From Ignavibacteriota bacterium (GTDB taxonomy: Bacteria > Bacteroidota > Ignavibacteria > Ignavibacteriales > Melioribacteraceae): DNA of 64,000 bases. Below are positions 16,519 to 26,249 of this stretch, one piece after another. The translations under genes and the position numbers were made by a program. Below the pieces are notes generated by a model, which saw nothing but the letters and a program-made list of their open reading frames with translations, was not told where the DNA came from and searched no databases. The stretch lies in the NCBI GenBank assembly GCA_016708125.1, contig JADJGF010000001.1, forward strand, positions 3,618,001-3,682,000, given 5' to 3'. Every line of letters begins with the position of its first letter. The stretch's first letter is position 1.

Positions 16519-17669
16519 GTATTTACAAAGAATTAATTGATAAATATGAAGTAAATGTTTATCCCAAAAGAGACGTTGTAATTGTTAAAGGAAAAGATGC
16601 AAAACTTTGGGATGAGAACGGCAAAGAATTTATTGATTGTGCAGCTGGGATTGGTGTTGCAACAATTGGTCATTGCAATGAAAAAGTTGCTGAAGCAATT
16701 TCACTGCAAGCAAGAACTTTAATTACGAATCCCGCAATATTTTATAATGATAAGCGCGCCCAAGTCTTAGAAAAATTAATTTCAATTGCACCAAAAAATT
16801 TAACGAAAGCATTTTTAACTAATTCCGGTACAGAAGCAATTGAAGCAGCCATAAAATTTGCAAGAGTTTCAACCGGAAAAACAGATTTTATTACTGCGAT
16901 GAAAGGATTTCACGGAAGGACTTTAGGAGCATTAAGCGGGACTTATAAATCAGAGTACAGAGAACCGTTTGAGCCTTTAGTTCCGGGGTTTTCCTTTGTT
17001 CCATTTAACAACTTGGAAAAAATTGAATCTGCAATTACTGAAAAAACTGCCGGAATAATTTTGGAAGTTGTTCAAGGCGAAGGCGGAATAAATATTGGGT
17101 CAAAAGAATATTTTAAAGGTGTAAGAAAAATTTGTGATGAAAATAATATTTTATTTATAGTTGATGAAATTCAATCCGGATTTTGCAGAACCGGTAAAAT
17201 GTTTGCTTGTGAATATTTTGAAATTCAACCGGATATTTTAACTTTGGCAAAAGCTATTGCTGGAGGTTTCCCAATGGGTGCAGCATTATGTTCCAATAAA
17301 ATTAATATTTCTGTTGGAAAACACGGAACAACTTTTGGCGGAAATCCACTTGCAGCAGCAGCTTCAATTTCAGCAATTGATTTTATGTTGGAAAATAATT
17401 TAGCTAAACAAGCTGAAGAAAAAGGTAAATATTTTATTTCAAAATTTGACGTAGAAAAATTATCTAAAGTTAGAGCAATTAGAAATCTTGGATTAATGAT
17501 TGGAATTGAACTTAAAGAAAAAGTTCAACCGTATATTATTGAGCTAATGAATAAAGGAGTTTTGGCAATGCCCGCCGGAACAACTGTTTTGCGATTGCTT
17601 CCGCCAATTGTAATTAGTTATGAAGAATTAGAAAAAGTTTCAGAAATTTTAAATGAAATGTTGAAGTAA
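16515..17669 (+). CDS. lysJ: LysW-aminoadipate semialdehyde aminotransferase LysJ
   Basis: A 384-residue class III PLP aminotransferase of the ArgD/LysJ group. It has the PLP-phosphate contact TNSGTEAIEAAIKFAR, the GFHGRTLGALS motif, VDEIQSGFCRTG and the Schiff-base Lys in LTLAKAIAGGFPMGA. It transaminates LysW-bound aminoadipate semialdehyde to LysW-lysine. The ArgD activity of the same fold means it may also serve arginine synthesis. It is the last gene of the operon and is convergent with the next. The hydrolase LysK, which would release lysine, is not in the window. Confidence 0.92.
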   Translation: MSIYKELIDKYEVNVYPKRDVVIVKGKDAKLWDENGKEFIDCAAGIGVATIGHCNEKVAEAISLQARTLITNPAIFYNDKRAQVLEKLISIAPKNLTKAFLTNSGTEAIEAAIKFARVSTGKTDFITAMKGFHGRTLGALSGTYKSEYREPFEPLVPGFSFVPFNNLEKIESAITEKTAGIILEVVQGEGGINIGSKEYFKGVRKICDENNILFIVDEIQSGFCRTGKMFACEYFEIQPDILTLAKAIAGGFPMGAALCSNKINISVGKHGTTFGGNPLAAAASISAIDFMLENNLAKQAEEKGKYFISKFDVEKLSKVRAIRNLGLMIGIELKEKVQPYIIELMNKGVLAMPAGTTVLRLLPPIVISYEELEKVSEILNEMLK

Positions 17670-17674
17670 AATAA

Positions 17675-18346
17675 TTATGTTTTTAGCAATACTTTAATGA
17701 ATCCTAAAATAGTGGGAATTGCTTTCATTTTAGAATTATCATTTCCATAAATAGTTGGAATAAGGATAAAGCCTAATTTATATTTTTGTTTACAAAGTTT
17801 TACAATCATTTCACTTTCTGCTTCAAATCCGGTAAATTGCGGCAAAATATTTTCAAGTATATTTGTTTTAAAAGCTCTAAATCCGGATTGGCTATCTAAA
17901 ATTTCCGTTCCGGTTTTCATACTCAATAATTTTGAAGTCAAATAATTGCTCAATCTTCTATGAATCGGCATTTTTGTTTTACTTATTTCCCTTTTCCCAA
18001 TTATGCAATCATAATTTTCAATGTTATTCAAAAAATTTGTAATTTGTTTTGGATCGTGTTGAAGATCAGCATCTAAAGTAATTGTTATCAAAGTTTTTAA
18101 TTCAATACTTTTCAAAAATCCTAATTTTAAAGCTGCACCTTTTCCTAAATTATTTTCATTTGAAATTAGAATAATTTTTTCGCTTTTAAGAATTTCTGAT
18201 TGCCAATTATCTGTTGATCCGTCATTCACTAAAATTAACAAATCAACATAATTAATTGTTTCTGTAACTATTTTATTCAAAGTAGATTTTTCGTTGAAGA
18301 ATGGAATAACAGCACAAACATTATTTTTGTTTTCTGAAATACTCAA
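17675..18346 (-). CDS. Family 2 glycosyltransferase (DPM1-like)
   Basis: A 223-residue GT-A glycosyltransferase of the dolichyl-phosphate mannose synthase type: VIPFFNEKSTL start, VNDGSTDNWQS, ENNLGKGAALKLGF, DxD metal site in TLDADLQHDPKQI, and GFRAFKTNIL. No membrane helices follow, so it is a soluble or peripheral enzyme that probably transfers a sugar from a nucleotide donor to a polyprenyl phosphate. The sugar cannot be predicted. Its start overlaps the end of cdaA by 26 bases. Confidence 0.88.
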   Translation of the reverse strand: MSISENKNNVCAVIPFFNEKSTLNKIVTETINYVDLLILVNDGSTDNWQSEILKSEKIILISNENNLGKGAALKLGFLKSIELKTLITITLDADLQHDPKQITNFLNNIENYDCIIGKREISKTKMPIHRRLSNYLTSKLLSMKTGTEILDSQSGFRAFKTNILENILPQFTGFEAESEMIVKLCKQKYKLGFILIPTIYGNDNSKMKAIPTILGFIKVLLKT

Positions 18347-19142
18347 ATATATGTTTTACACCTTTGTCTTTTGATGAAATTGTACTTCTTACAATTTGAT
18401 TTTTTAATCCTTCTTTAGATAAGCCGGAAATAAGTTTTCCCCTTTCTGCAATTGAAATACTTCCGGTTTCTTCCGAAACTATTATGCTAATAACATCTGC
18501 GTTTTCAGTAATTCCAATTCCGGCTCTGTGTCTCATTCCCAAATTTCTACCATCGATTGAAGTTCTTTCAGTAAGAGGCAATGTACAACGAGCTGCTTCA
18601 ATATTATAATTGTTTATAATTACTGCTCCGTCATGAAGCGGACTTCTTGGAAAAAATATTGAACGAAGCATATTTTTGCTAAGTTTAGCATTAAGAATTT
18701 CTCCGCTTTCAATTACGCTTCTAAGTCCCGTTGATTTTAGGTAAACGATTAAAGCGCCATGCTGATGTTGAGCTAATTCAAATGCAGCTTCGGTTATTAT
18801 ATCAGCGGCAGAATTGATTTCATCATTTTTTACAAAAACATTAAACAATGGATTTTTACCGAGAATAACTAATAGTCTTCTAATTTCAGGTTGGAATAAA
18901 ACGATAAAAGCTATTACCCAAATATCCGTAATTAAATTTAACAACCAGCCTAAAGCCCGCAAATTTATTGCTTGAGCAACAAATGAAAGAAATAAAATTA
19001 TTACTAATCCAATGAAAATTTGTGCTGCAATTGTTCCTCTAATTTTTGTATAAAGTTTATAAATTATAAAGGATACAAGAATGATATCTATAAAATCAAG
19101 TAAAGTGAAAGGCAAGAATCCTATTTTAAATAATTCAAACAT
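18321..19142 (-). CDS. cdaA: Diadenylate cyclase CdaA
   Basis: A 273-residue membrane enzyme making cyclic di-AMP from two ATP. Three N-terminal membrane helices (residues 10-90) are followed by the DAC domain with PLHDGAVII (DGA motif) and GRNLGMRHRAGIG (RHR motif). C-di-AMP controls potassium, turgor and wall stress. The gene follows folP with an 8-base overlap, a linkage also seen in other FCB bacteria. The regulators CdaR and GlmM, partners in Firmicutes, are not adjacent, but a PASTA protein and amino-sugar genes lie just upstream in the same run. Confidence 0.94.
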   Translation of the reverse strand: MFELFKIGFLPFTLLDFIDIILVSFIIYKLYTKIRGTIAAQIFIGLVIILFLSFVAQAINLRALGWLLNLITDIWVIAFIVLFQPEIRRLLVILGKNPLFNVFVKNDEINSAADIITEAAFELAQHQHGALIVYLKSTGLRSVIESGEILNAKLSKNMLRSIFFPRSPLHDGAVIINNYNIEAARCTLPLTERTSIDGRNLGMRHRAGIGITENADVISIIVSEETGSISIAERGKLISGLSKEGLKNQIVRSTISSKDKGVKHIFEYFRKQK

Positions 19143-19977
19143 TGGTTAATTGTTTTGGGTTTTCTAAATAGTTAAAAATAGTTTTAAGTTCTACAGCATT
19201 TTTTACATTATGAGTTCTAATAATTTTTGCACCTTTTATTACTGAAAATGTTTCTGAAATTATTGTTGAATTTTCTCTTGAATCAATATCAACATTTAAA
19301 GATTTTCCAAGAAACGATTTTTTTGAAATTCCAACTAAAATTGGTTTGTTTAAGTTTAAAAACTTATTTAAGTTTTTTAGAATATCAAAATTATCTTCAA
19401 TTCTTTTTCCAAAACCAATACCGGGATCAATTATAATTTTTTTAATCCCTTTTGAATTTAATTCAATAATTTTTTCTTTTAGAAAATCATATACTTCTCC
19501 AACAACATTATTGTAAAAAGGTTCGTTCTGCATATTTTGCGGTTTCCCTTTCATATGCATAAGAACATAAGGAATTTCACTTTCCTTAACAACTTCAAAA
19601 ATTCTTGGATCAAAACTTCCGGCACTAATATCATTAACTAAATTTACGCCGCAATTTATTGCTTCTTTTGCTACTTCCGATTTTGTTGTATCAATGGAAA
19701 TAAAAATATTTTTATCAATTTTTCTTATTTCTTCAATTACTGGAATTGCCCTAATTAACTCTTCGTTTGTTGAAATTATTTTTGCTCCCGGTCGAGTTGA
19801 TTCACCGCCAATATCAATAATATCTGCTCCCAATTCTATCAAATTTAAAGCATGATTTACAGCAGAATTTTTATCGAAATATTTTCCTCCATCTGAAAAT
19901 GAATCTGGTGTAACATTTACAATTCCCATAACTAAAGGGATTTTCGAACTTAATAAATAATCGTAAAAATCAATCAT
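19135..19977 (-). CDS. folP: Dihydropteroate synthase
   Basis: A 280-residue TIM-barrel enzyme that joins p-aminobenzoate to the pterin pyrophosphate in folate synthesis, the sulfonamide target. Both signature regions are present: VMGIVNVTPDSFSDGGKYF and IGGESTRPGAK. IDTTKSEVA, NDISAGSFD and the late IRTHNVKN complete the active site. Length is normal. It follows nagA after six bases and overlaps cdaA. Confidence 0.96.
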   Translation of the reverse strand: MIDFYDYLLSSKIPLVMGIVNVTPDSFSDGGKYFDKNSAVNHALNLIELGADIIDIGGESTRPGAKIISTNEELIRAIPVIEEIRKIDKNIFISIDTTKSEVAKEAINCGVNLVNDISAGSFDPRIFEVVKESEIPYVLMHMKGKPQNMQNEPFYNNVVGEVYDFLKEKIIELNSKGIKKIIIDPGIGFGKRIEDNFDILKNLNKFLNLNKPILVGISKKSFLGKSLNVDIDSRENSTIISETFSVIKGAKIIRTHNVKNAVELKTIFNYLENPKQLTNV

Positions 19978-19983
19978 TTGAAA

Positions 19984-21147
19984 TCAATTTTCCGCGGTAT
20001 ATCTAATTTCGCCATTCATAATTGTCATTTCTACATTAAGATCTTTATCTAAAACAACAAAATCTGCTGGTTTACCGCTTGCAATAATTCCGCTGTCTAA
20101 TTTTATTACTTTTGCGGGATTTACAGTCGCCATTCTTACGGCTTCCGTTAATTTTGCTCCTGTTGTTTCATGAATATTTTTAATAGCTTTATTTAACGTA
20201 AGCGTGCTCCCAGCAATTGTCCCGTCTTCCATAACTGCTTTATTTCCAGTAAGGGTCACATTTTGATCAGAAAATTGTGTTTTCTCTCCTTCATGCATTC
20301 CACCTACTCTAATAGAATCCGTAATAAGAATTATTCCTTTTGAAGTTTTAGATTTGAGTAAAAATTCCATAGTTGCGGGATGAACATGATATGTATCAGC
20401 AATAAGTTGTAATTTTAGTTCATCTCTTAAAAGTGCAGCAATTGCAACTCCAGGATTTCTGTGATTTATCGGTTTCATCGCATTAAACATGTGTGTTACA
20501 TGAGCCGCACCGTGATCAATTGCCAAATCAACTTGTTCATAACTTGCAGTTGAATGACCGATTGAACAAACAACACCATTAAACGAAGCTTCTCTAATTA
20601 CATCCAAAGCTCCATCAAGTTCTGGAGAAATTGTCATCATTTTAATTAATCCTTGTGAAGCTTCCCACATTTCTTTGAAAGATTCTATCGAAGGCTTCCA
20701 AAGATAATTTTCGTTCATTGCACCTTTTAATTCCGGATTCAAATATGGACCTTCCATATGAATTCCGACAATATTTGTTTTTGGATTGGTTTTAATAAAA
20801 CGAGCAATTCTATCTAAATCATCCAGAACGGCTTGTTTCGGTTTTGCATGCAAACTTGCTAAAATTGAAGTTGAACCTTTTGTGATAAAATATTCACTTA
20901 TTTTTTTTATACTTTCATCCGATTCATCTGAAAATCCATAGCCTCCAGCTCCGCCGTGAACTAATAAATCAATAAATCCCGGGAAAATATATTTATTACT
21001 TACATCATGAATTTCAACATTCTTTGGAAGATCGATTTTATTTTCCGGTCCAATATGATAAATTCTTCCTTCTTTTGTAGTTATTATACCTTTTTTTAAA
21101 ATTCTAAACGGAGTTACAATATCTCCGCCAATAAATGCTAATTCCAT
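19984..21147 (-). CDS. nagA: N-acetylglucosamine-6-phosphate deacetylase
   Basis: A 387-residue amidohydrolase converting GlcNAc-6-P to glucosamine-6-P and acetate. Seen: PGFIDLLVHGGAGGYGF, IHMEGPYLNPELKGAM with the metal-binding Glu, SIGHSTASYEQ, THMFNAMKPINHR, and the catalytic Asp in ILITDSIRVGG. It lies three bases after rpe. Its product is the substrate of NagB, which is encoded on the opposite strand at 24195. Together they recycle amino sugars from wall or chitin-like material. Confidence 0.95.
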   Translation of the reverse strand: MELAFIGGDIVTPFRILKKGIITTKEGRIYHIGPENKIDLPKNVEIHDVSNKYIFPGFIDLLVHGGAGGYGFSDESDESIKKISEYFITKGSTSILASLHAKPKQAVLDDLDRIARFIKTNPKTNIVGIHMEGPYLNPELKGAMNENYLWKPSIESFKEMWEASQGLIKMMTISPELDGALDVIREASFNGVVCSIGHSTASYEQVDLAIDHGAAHVTHMFNAMKPINHRNPGVAIAALLRDELKLQLIADTYHVHPATMEFLLKSKTSKGIILITDSIRVGGMHEGEKTQFSDQNVTLTGNKAVMEDGTIAGSTLTLNKAIKNIHETTGAKLTEAVRMATVNPAKVIKLDSGIIASGKPADFVVLDKDLNVEMTIMNGEIRYTAEN

Positions 21148-21150
21148 TTT

Positions 21151-21807
21151 TTAATCCAATAATAAATTTTTTAATTCAACAGTTGCTACAGTAATATCTT
21201 CATTTTTAAAAATTGCAGTTCCCGTAACAATTATATTGCATCCGGCATCTTTAACTTTTTTGATATTTTCTTTAGTTATTCCGCCGTCAACTTCAATTAG
21301 GTAATTAAAGTTATTTTGTTTTTTAAGATTATCTAAAAATTTTATTTTTTCTAAAGTGTAATCAATAAAAGTTTGCCCTCCGAAACCGGGATTTACAGAC
21401 ATAATTAATACCAAATCTACATTATGAATAATTGGTAAAATTGTTTCTATAGCTGTTGCCGGATTTATTGAAATTCCAGCTTTAACATTATGTTCTTTGA
21501 TCTGCTGAATTACACGATCTAAATGCAGATTATTTTCTTGATGTACCGTAATTATATTTGCTCCGGCTTCTGCAAATTTAGAAATCATATTCTCCGGATT
21601 ATTTATCATTAAATGCACATCAAGAGGAAGTTTGGTGATTTTTTTAACTGCAGAAATAATTAGAGGTCCAAAAGTAATATTTGGCACAAATTGTCCATCC
21701 ATAATATCGCAGTGAATAAAATCAGCATTTCCTAATTCAACTGCTCTAATTTGTTGTGGTAATTTTGTAAAATCTGCTGCAAGAATTGAGGGAGCTAAGT
21801 AAGCCAT
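21151..21807 (-). CDS. rpe: Ribulose-phosphate 3-epimerase
   Basis: A 218-residue TIM barrel interconverting ribulose-5-P and xylulose-5-P in the pentose phosphate pathway. Motifs: PSILAADFTKL, HCDIMDGQFVPNITFGP with the catalytic Asp and metal His, DVHLMI, VNPGFGGQTFI, and VDGGITKENI with the second catalytic Asp. It directly follows the PASTA gene by two bases, so they share a transcript. Confidence 0.96.
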   Translation of the reverse strand: MAYLAPSILAADFTKLPQQIRAVELGNADFIHCDIMDGQFVPNITFGPLIISAVKKITKLPLDVHLMINNPENMISKFAEAGANIITVHQENNLHLDRVIQQIKEHNVKAGISINPATAIETILPIIHNVDLVLIMSVNPGFGGQTFIDYTLEKIKFLDNLKKQNNFNYLIEVDGGITKENIKKVKDAGCNIIVTGTAIFKNEDITVATVELKNLLLD

Positions 21808-21809
21808 TT

Positions 21810-22541
21810 TTAATCTTGATTTTTAGTAATAAATAAGTCTATAGAATCCCCAACTTCAATCAAAGTATTTTTACTTGGATATTGAGAAATTATTGTATTC
21901 GGTAAAAGATTTCTGGAAGCTTCATATGTTAAAATTCCAATTTCCAAAGAATTTTCTTCCAAAGTTGAAGTTGCTTCTTTTAAAGACATTCCTAACAAAT
22001 CCGGAACTCTAACCATTCCTTTATTTGGACCAATGCTAACCATCAATTTAATATTTGATCCTTTTGAAAGATTAATTCCAGCCGAAGGATATTGTTCGAC
22101 TATTGTATTTGCCGGAAGTTCAGATTTCACTTCTTCAATTTCGGAAATTTCAAATCCCATTCTTTCAATAGTAATTTGTGCATCTCTAACGGATTTTTCA
22201 AATAAATCCGGCATTCTCTTTAACGGATTTCCGCCACTAACATGTAAAACAATTCTTCTATTCTTTTTAACAAAACTTCCGGCATAAGGTTTTTGAAAAA
22301 TTACATGATCTCTTGGAATTTTTTCACTGTATCTTGTAGTTTCAAAAGATGCGACCAAATCATTATCATCCAAAATTTCAGAAGCTTCTTCTTTTGATAA
22401 TCCGATAACTTCCGGAACTTGAATTTCCTCACTTTTAACATACAAAGGCATAATTATAACATCTAAAATAAATGCCAAAATTGCTAAAATAGCTGCCGCA
22501 ATTGCGGTAAAGGTTAATATTTTATTAAATGTTGCTTTCAT
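21810..22541 (-). CDS. Membrane-anchored PASTA-domain protein
   Basis: A 243-residue protein with one N-terminal membrane helix (residues 10-32) and three extracytoplasmic PASTA repeats, each with the VPEVIGLSKEEA-type start (repeats begin near EIQVPEVIGLS, RMPDLFEKSV and MVRVPDLLGMSL). PASTA domains bind muropeptides or wall stems, usually on Ser/Thr kinases or penicillin-binding proteins. Here no kinase or transpeptidase domain is attached. It is the promoter-proximal gene of the PASTA-rpe-nagA-folP-cdaA-GT2 run. A role in sensing wall material is inference. Confidence 0.9.
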   Translation of the reverse strand: MKATFNKILTFTAIAAAILAILAFILDVIIMPLYVKSEEIQVPEVIGLSKEEASEILDDNDLVASFETTRYSEKIPRDHVIFQKPYAGSFVKKNRRIVLHVSGGNPLKRMPDLFEKSVRDAQITIERMGFEISEIEEVKSELPANTIVEQYPSAGINLSKGSNIKLMVSIGPNKGMVRVPDLLGMSLKEATSTLEENSLEIGILTYEASRNLLPNTIISQYPSKNTLIEVGDSIDLFITKNQD

Positions 22542-22672
22542 TTGTTCAAATATATTAAATGGCTTTTTTTATAACAACTTATAATTTTTTATTCTTGGTA
22601 AAATATTGTAATTTTACTTTAATACCGACTTAAAAAAAACATTTATTTTATTTTATAAAATTAGGGGTGTAC

Positions 22673-24175
22673 ATGTTTAAAAATCATCCGAAAGGACTTC
22701 CAATATTGTTTTTTACCGAAATGTGGGAAAGATTTGGCTTCTATACTATGATTGCAATATTTGTTTTTTATCTTCAAGAAAATTTTGGCTGGGATCAAGC
22801 AACTGTTACAAATATATATGGAATTTTTATGGCTGGAGTTTATTTTACTCCAATAATTGGCGGATGGGTTGCTGATAATGTTTTGGGTTATGGTAAAACT
22901 ATTATAATTGGGGCTATTACAATGGGAATTGGTTATGCATTAATGTCAATTCCAACAAATAATCCTTATCTGGTTTTTGGCGGTTTAGCAGTAATTGCAA
23001 TTGGTAACGGATTTTTTAAAGCAAATATTTCGGTAATGGTCGGAAATTTATATAAACATTCAGAATCATCTTTAAAAGATGCGGGATTTAATATCTTTTA
23101 TATGGGAATAAATGTTGGTGCATTTTACGCTCCTTTTGCAGCTGCTGGAATAAAAAACTTTTTAATTGAAAATTTTGGAGCAACTTTGGCACAAGGATAT
23201 AATGCCGGATTTGCAATTGCTTCAATCGGAATGATATTTTCACTTTTGATTTTCACAATATTTAGAAGTTATTACAAAGATGCGGATTACCAATCAAAAA
23301 ATGTCTCAAATGCAAGTAAGGATTTAGTTCTTACAAAAAAACAAGAAAAAGATAGAATTATAGCACTTCTAACAATTTTTGGAATTGTTATTTTTTTCTG
23401 GATGGCGTTTCATCAAAATGGAGCTGCACTTTCTCTTTTTGCAAGAGATTACACACACCAAGTTGTAGGAAAGTTTACTTACTTATTATTTGATGTAATT
23501 AGTCTGCATGCAATTTTATTTGTGTTTTTTGGAATAAGTTCTTTGATGAAAAAAGATTCTACTTCAAAATCAAAAAGTATTGGTTTTGGCTTAACGGCGG
23601 TTGGTATTGCAACATTAATTTATAAAATTTCTACTGTTGAAGAAACCGGCACAATATCTCCAGAACAATTTCAAGCTTTCAATCCAATGTTTATTGTTTT
23701 GATTACGCCACTTATTGTAAAATACTTTTCCGATTTAAATAAAAAAGGTAAAGAACCGTCTTCTCCCGCAAAAATAGGAATTGGAATGTTAATTACCGCA
23801 ATTGCTTATTTTGTAATGTTATTTGCAGCTTTAGGATTAGCTCCTGTTCATTCATTAAATGGAAGTACTTCGCCAATTACAGTAAGTCCATTTTATTTAA
23901 TTTCAACATATTTTTTATTAACATTTGCGGAATTGCATTTAAGTCCAATGGGACTTTCATTTGTTTCTAAAGTTGCCCCTCCCAAAATGAAAGGATTGCT
24001 AATGGGCGGATGGTTTGGCGCAACTGCTGTTGGAAATTATCTTGCCGGATTTGTGGGAAGATTCTATCAAGAATGGGAATTATGGCAATTCTTCTTAATA
24101 TTAATTGTCTGTGCTTTGTTAGCAGCGTTAATGATTGTCTTCACATTAAAAAAATTAAAACAAGCTACATCATAA
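22673..24175 (+). CDS. POT/PTR family peptide transporter
   Basis: A 500-residue proton-coupled oligopeptide transporter of the major facilitator superfamily with 12-14 membrane helices. Family marks: FFTEMWERFGFYTM in helix 1 (the E-x-x-E/R-F-x-Y-type proton and peptide site), FYMGINVGAFYAPF in the PTR2 signature, and a C-terminal half starting ELHLSPMGLSFVSKVAP. I choose the ATG at 22673, five bases after AGGGG (22663-22667), over the GTG two codons earlier that lies in the ribosome site itself. It may import peptides, possibly including wall peptides given its neighbours nagB and glmU. Confidence 0.92.
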   Translation: MFKNHPKGLPILFFTEMWERFGFYTMIAIFVFYLQENFGWDQATVTNIYGIFMAGVYFTPIIGGWVADNVLGYGKTIIIGAITMGIGYALMSIPTNNPYLVFGGLAVIAIGNGFFKANISVMVGNLYKHSESSLKDAGFNIFYMGINVGAFYAPFAAAGIKNFLIENFGATLAQGYNAGFAIASIGMIFSLLIFTIFRSYYKDADYQSKNVSNASKDLVLTKKQEKDRIIALLTIFGIVIFFWMAFHQNGAALSLFARDYTHQVVGKFTYLLFDVISLHAILFVFFGISSLMKKDSTSKSKSIGFGLTAVGIATLIYKISTVEETGTISPEQFQAFNPMFIVLITPLIVKYFSDLNKKGKEPSSPAKIGIGMLITAIAYFVMLFAALGLAPVHSLNGSTSPITVSPFYLISTYFLLTFAELHLSPMGLSFVSKVAPPKMKGLLMGGWFGATAVGNYLAGFVGRFYQEWELWQFFLILIVCALLAALMIVFTLKKLKQATS

Positions 24176-24194
24176 ATTTTAAGGAATAAATAAA

Positions 24195-24959
24195 ATGTTA
24201 GTAATTATCAAAAATGATTATGAATTATTAAGCCAGGAAGCTGCAAAAGTAATTGCAGATAGATTGAAGAAGAAACCAAATTTAGTTCTTGGACTTGCGA
24301 CTGGCAGCACACCATTAGGTCTGTACAAAGAATTAATAAGGATGCACAAATATGAAGGATTAGATTTTTCAAAAGTAGTTACTTTTAATTTGGATGAATA
24401 TATTGGACTTCCGCCTTCTCACGATCAAAGTTATCATTATTTTATGCAAAAGAATTTTTTCTCAGAAATAAATTTGGATCCAAGATTTATTCATGTTCCG
24501 CAAGGAATGGCAAATGATGTAAAACAATTTTGCAATTGGTATGAAGAAAGAATTAAAAGCTTTGGCGGGATTGATATTCAAGTTTTAGGAATTGGTGCCA
24601 ATGGGCATATTGCCTTCAATGAACCCGGTTCATCACTTGGATCAAGAACACGTATAAAAACACTAACTCCTACAACAAGAGATGACAATAAAAGATTTTT
24701 TGAAAAAGGTGAAGACGTTCCGAAATATGCAATAACTATGGGTGTTGGAACAATTATGGATGCAAAAGAATTATTATTAGTTGCATCAGGTCAATCAAAA
24801 GCTGAAGCAATTAGAGCTTCTGTAGAGGGACCAATTACCGCAATGTGTCCAGCTTCAATAATTCAAATGCATAAAGAAGCATTTGTAATTATTGATAAAT
24901 CAGCAGCATCTCGTTTAAGCGGAACATATGTTGACACTTGGGAATCACTTATTCTTTAA
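24195..24959 (+). CDS. nagB: Glucosamine-6-phosphate deaminase
   Basis: A 254-residue isomerase/deaminase converting glucosamine-6-P to fructose-6-P and ammonia. Motifs: LGLATGSTPLGLYKELI (phosphate loop), VTFNLDEYIGL with the catalytic Asp, and GIGANGHIAFNEPGS with the catalytic His. The allosteric C-terminal extension of the E. coli enzyme is short here. It lies 19 bases after the transporter and 18 before the glmU-like gene, so glucosamine-6-P breakdown and UDP-GlcNAc formation are co-encoded. Confidence 0.96.
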   Translation: MLVIIKNDYELLSQEAAKVIADRLKKKPNLVLGLATGSTPLGLYKELIRMHKYEGLDFSKVVTFNLDEYIGLPPSHDQSYHYFMQKNFFSEINLDPRFIHVPQGMANDVKQFCNWYEERIKSFGGIDIQVLGIGANGHIAFNEPGSSLGSRTRIKTLTPTTRDDNKRFFEKGEDVPKYAITMGVGTIMDAKELLLVASGQSKAEAIRASVEGPITAMCPASIIQMHKEAFVIIDKSAASRLSGTYVDTWESLIL

Positions 24960-24977
24960 TAAACTCAAAGGTGAAAT

Positions 24978-26231
24978 TTGAAAAGTATTTGCATTTTTGA
25001 AGACGAAGAATATAAACAACTTCAGCCGTTAACTTATTTTCGTCCGTCATATCATTTAAAATGCGGGATTCTATCTCTTCATAGAAAAATCAGAAGAAAT
25101 TATCCAAACGTTCGGGTTGAGTTAAATACAAGAGGATATTTACGAAATGTTATTAAACAAAATCATCCTTCTGAAATTGTTAATCATGTGATGTCTGAAA
25201 CGATGTTATTTCTAAATGGAAGAATTTTAGTTGATGATACTTTAGTAAATCAAATTCCGCTTGATGGAAAAGATGAAATCTTTTTCTCAAATAATAATTT
25301 TATTGGTGCGCGAGTTAGTGGAAAAAATTTAGAAAGTATAAGTAATTCACTAAAAGATGTTTTATCAAAAAATGATTTTCCAAATTTGCCAATAAAAGAA
25401 GTTGATGTAACAATTATAAATTATCCTTGGGATTTAATTACATATAATCATCAAGAATTAATTAAAGATTTTAAAAAAATAACCGGCGAAACAGAAAATA
25501 ATTTAAAAGATTTTCCGGGAGTTATTTTTTTAAATCGTGAAGAAATTTTTTTAGGGAAAGATGTTAAGATTAAACCGGGAGTAGTTTTAGATGCAGAAGA
25601 TGGTCCAATATTTATTGGCGATAATGTTCAAATTTTGCACAATGCTTCAATTCAAGGACCCGTTTTTATTGGCGAAGAAACAATAGTAAAAATGAGCGCT
25701 ACAATTTATCATAATACAAGTGTTGGAAAAGTGAGTAAAATTGGCGGCGAAATTGAAAATACAATAATTCATAGTTATTCAAATAAACAGCATAATGGAT
25801 TTTTAGGAAATTCATATTTGGGTTCTTGGGTAAATCTTGGCGCCGGAACTACAAACAGCGATTTAAAGAATAATTATGGAACAATCAAAGTAATAATCAA
25901 TAATCAACAAATTGATAGTGGAAAACAGTTCGTCGGTTTAACAATGGGCGATCATTCAAAAGCTGCGATTAATACTTCGTTTAATACCGGTGCGGTTGTA
26001 GGAGTATCAAGTAATATTTTCGGAGGAACTTTCCCACCTCGTTATATTCCCTCTTTCAGCTGGGGCGGATCAGAAGCTTTAACGACTTATGATATTGATC
26101 GAAGTATTGAAGTTGCAGAAAGAGTTATGCAAAGAAGAAATGTTATTTTAACTGATATCGATAAAGAATTATTTAGAACAGTTTTTAAATTGACTGAAAA
26201 AGAACGCAGAGATAAAGGTTTCCCAAAATAG
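24978..26231 (+). CDS. GlmU-like bifunctional sugar nucleotidyltransferase/acetyltransferase (alternative FCB form)
   Basis: A 417-residue protein with a diverged nucleotidyltransferase N-half (YFRPSYHLKCGILSLHRKIR) and a C-half of left-handed beta-helix hexapeptide repeats (VKIKPGVVLDAEDGPIFIGD, GPVFIGEETIVK, GSWVNLGAGTTNSDLKNNYG). The GAGTTNSDLKNNYG motif and length match the alternative bacterial GlmU family that supplies UDP-N-acetylglucosamine in Bacteroidetes relatives. The start is TTG at 24978, behind AAAGGTGA. It probably provides wall and LPS precursors from the hexosamine pool handled by nagA/nagB. Confidence 0.85.
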   Translation: MKSICIFEDEEYKQLQPLTYFRPSYHLKCGILSLHRKIRRNYPNVRVELNTRGYLRNVIKQNHPSEIVNHVMSETMLFLNGRILVDDTLVNQIPLDGKDEIFFSNNNFIGARVSGKNLESISNSLKDVLSKNDFPNLPIKEVDVTIINYPWDLITYNHQELIKDFKKITGETENNLKDFPGVIFLNREEIFLGKDVKIKPGVVLDAEDGPIFIGDNVQILHNASIQGPVFIGEETIVKMSATIYHNTSVGKVSKIGGEIENTIIHSYSNKQHNGFLGNSYLGSWVNLGAGTTNSDLKNNYGTIKVIINNQQIDSGKQFVGLTMGDHSKAAINTSFNTGAVVGVSSNIFGGTFPPRYIPSFSWGGSEALTTYDIDRSIEVAERVMQRRNVILTDIDKELFRTVFKLTEKERRDKGFPK

Positions 26232-26249
26232 AATTGAAAATTATTTTTA

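Noticed and set aside
22667..22672. GTG start for the peptide transporter
   Set aside because: This GTG overlaps the AGGGG ribosome site that fits the ATG at 22673.
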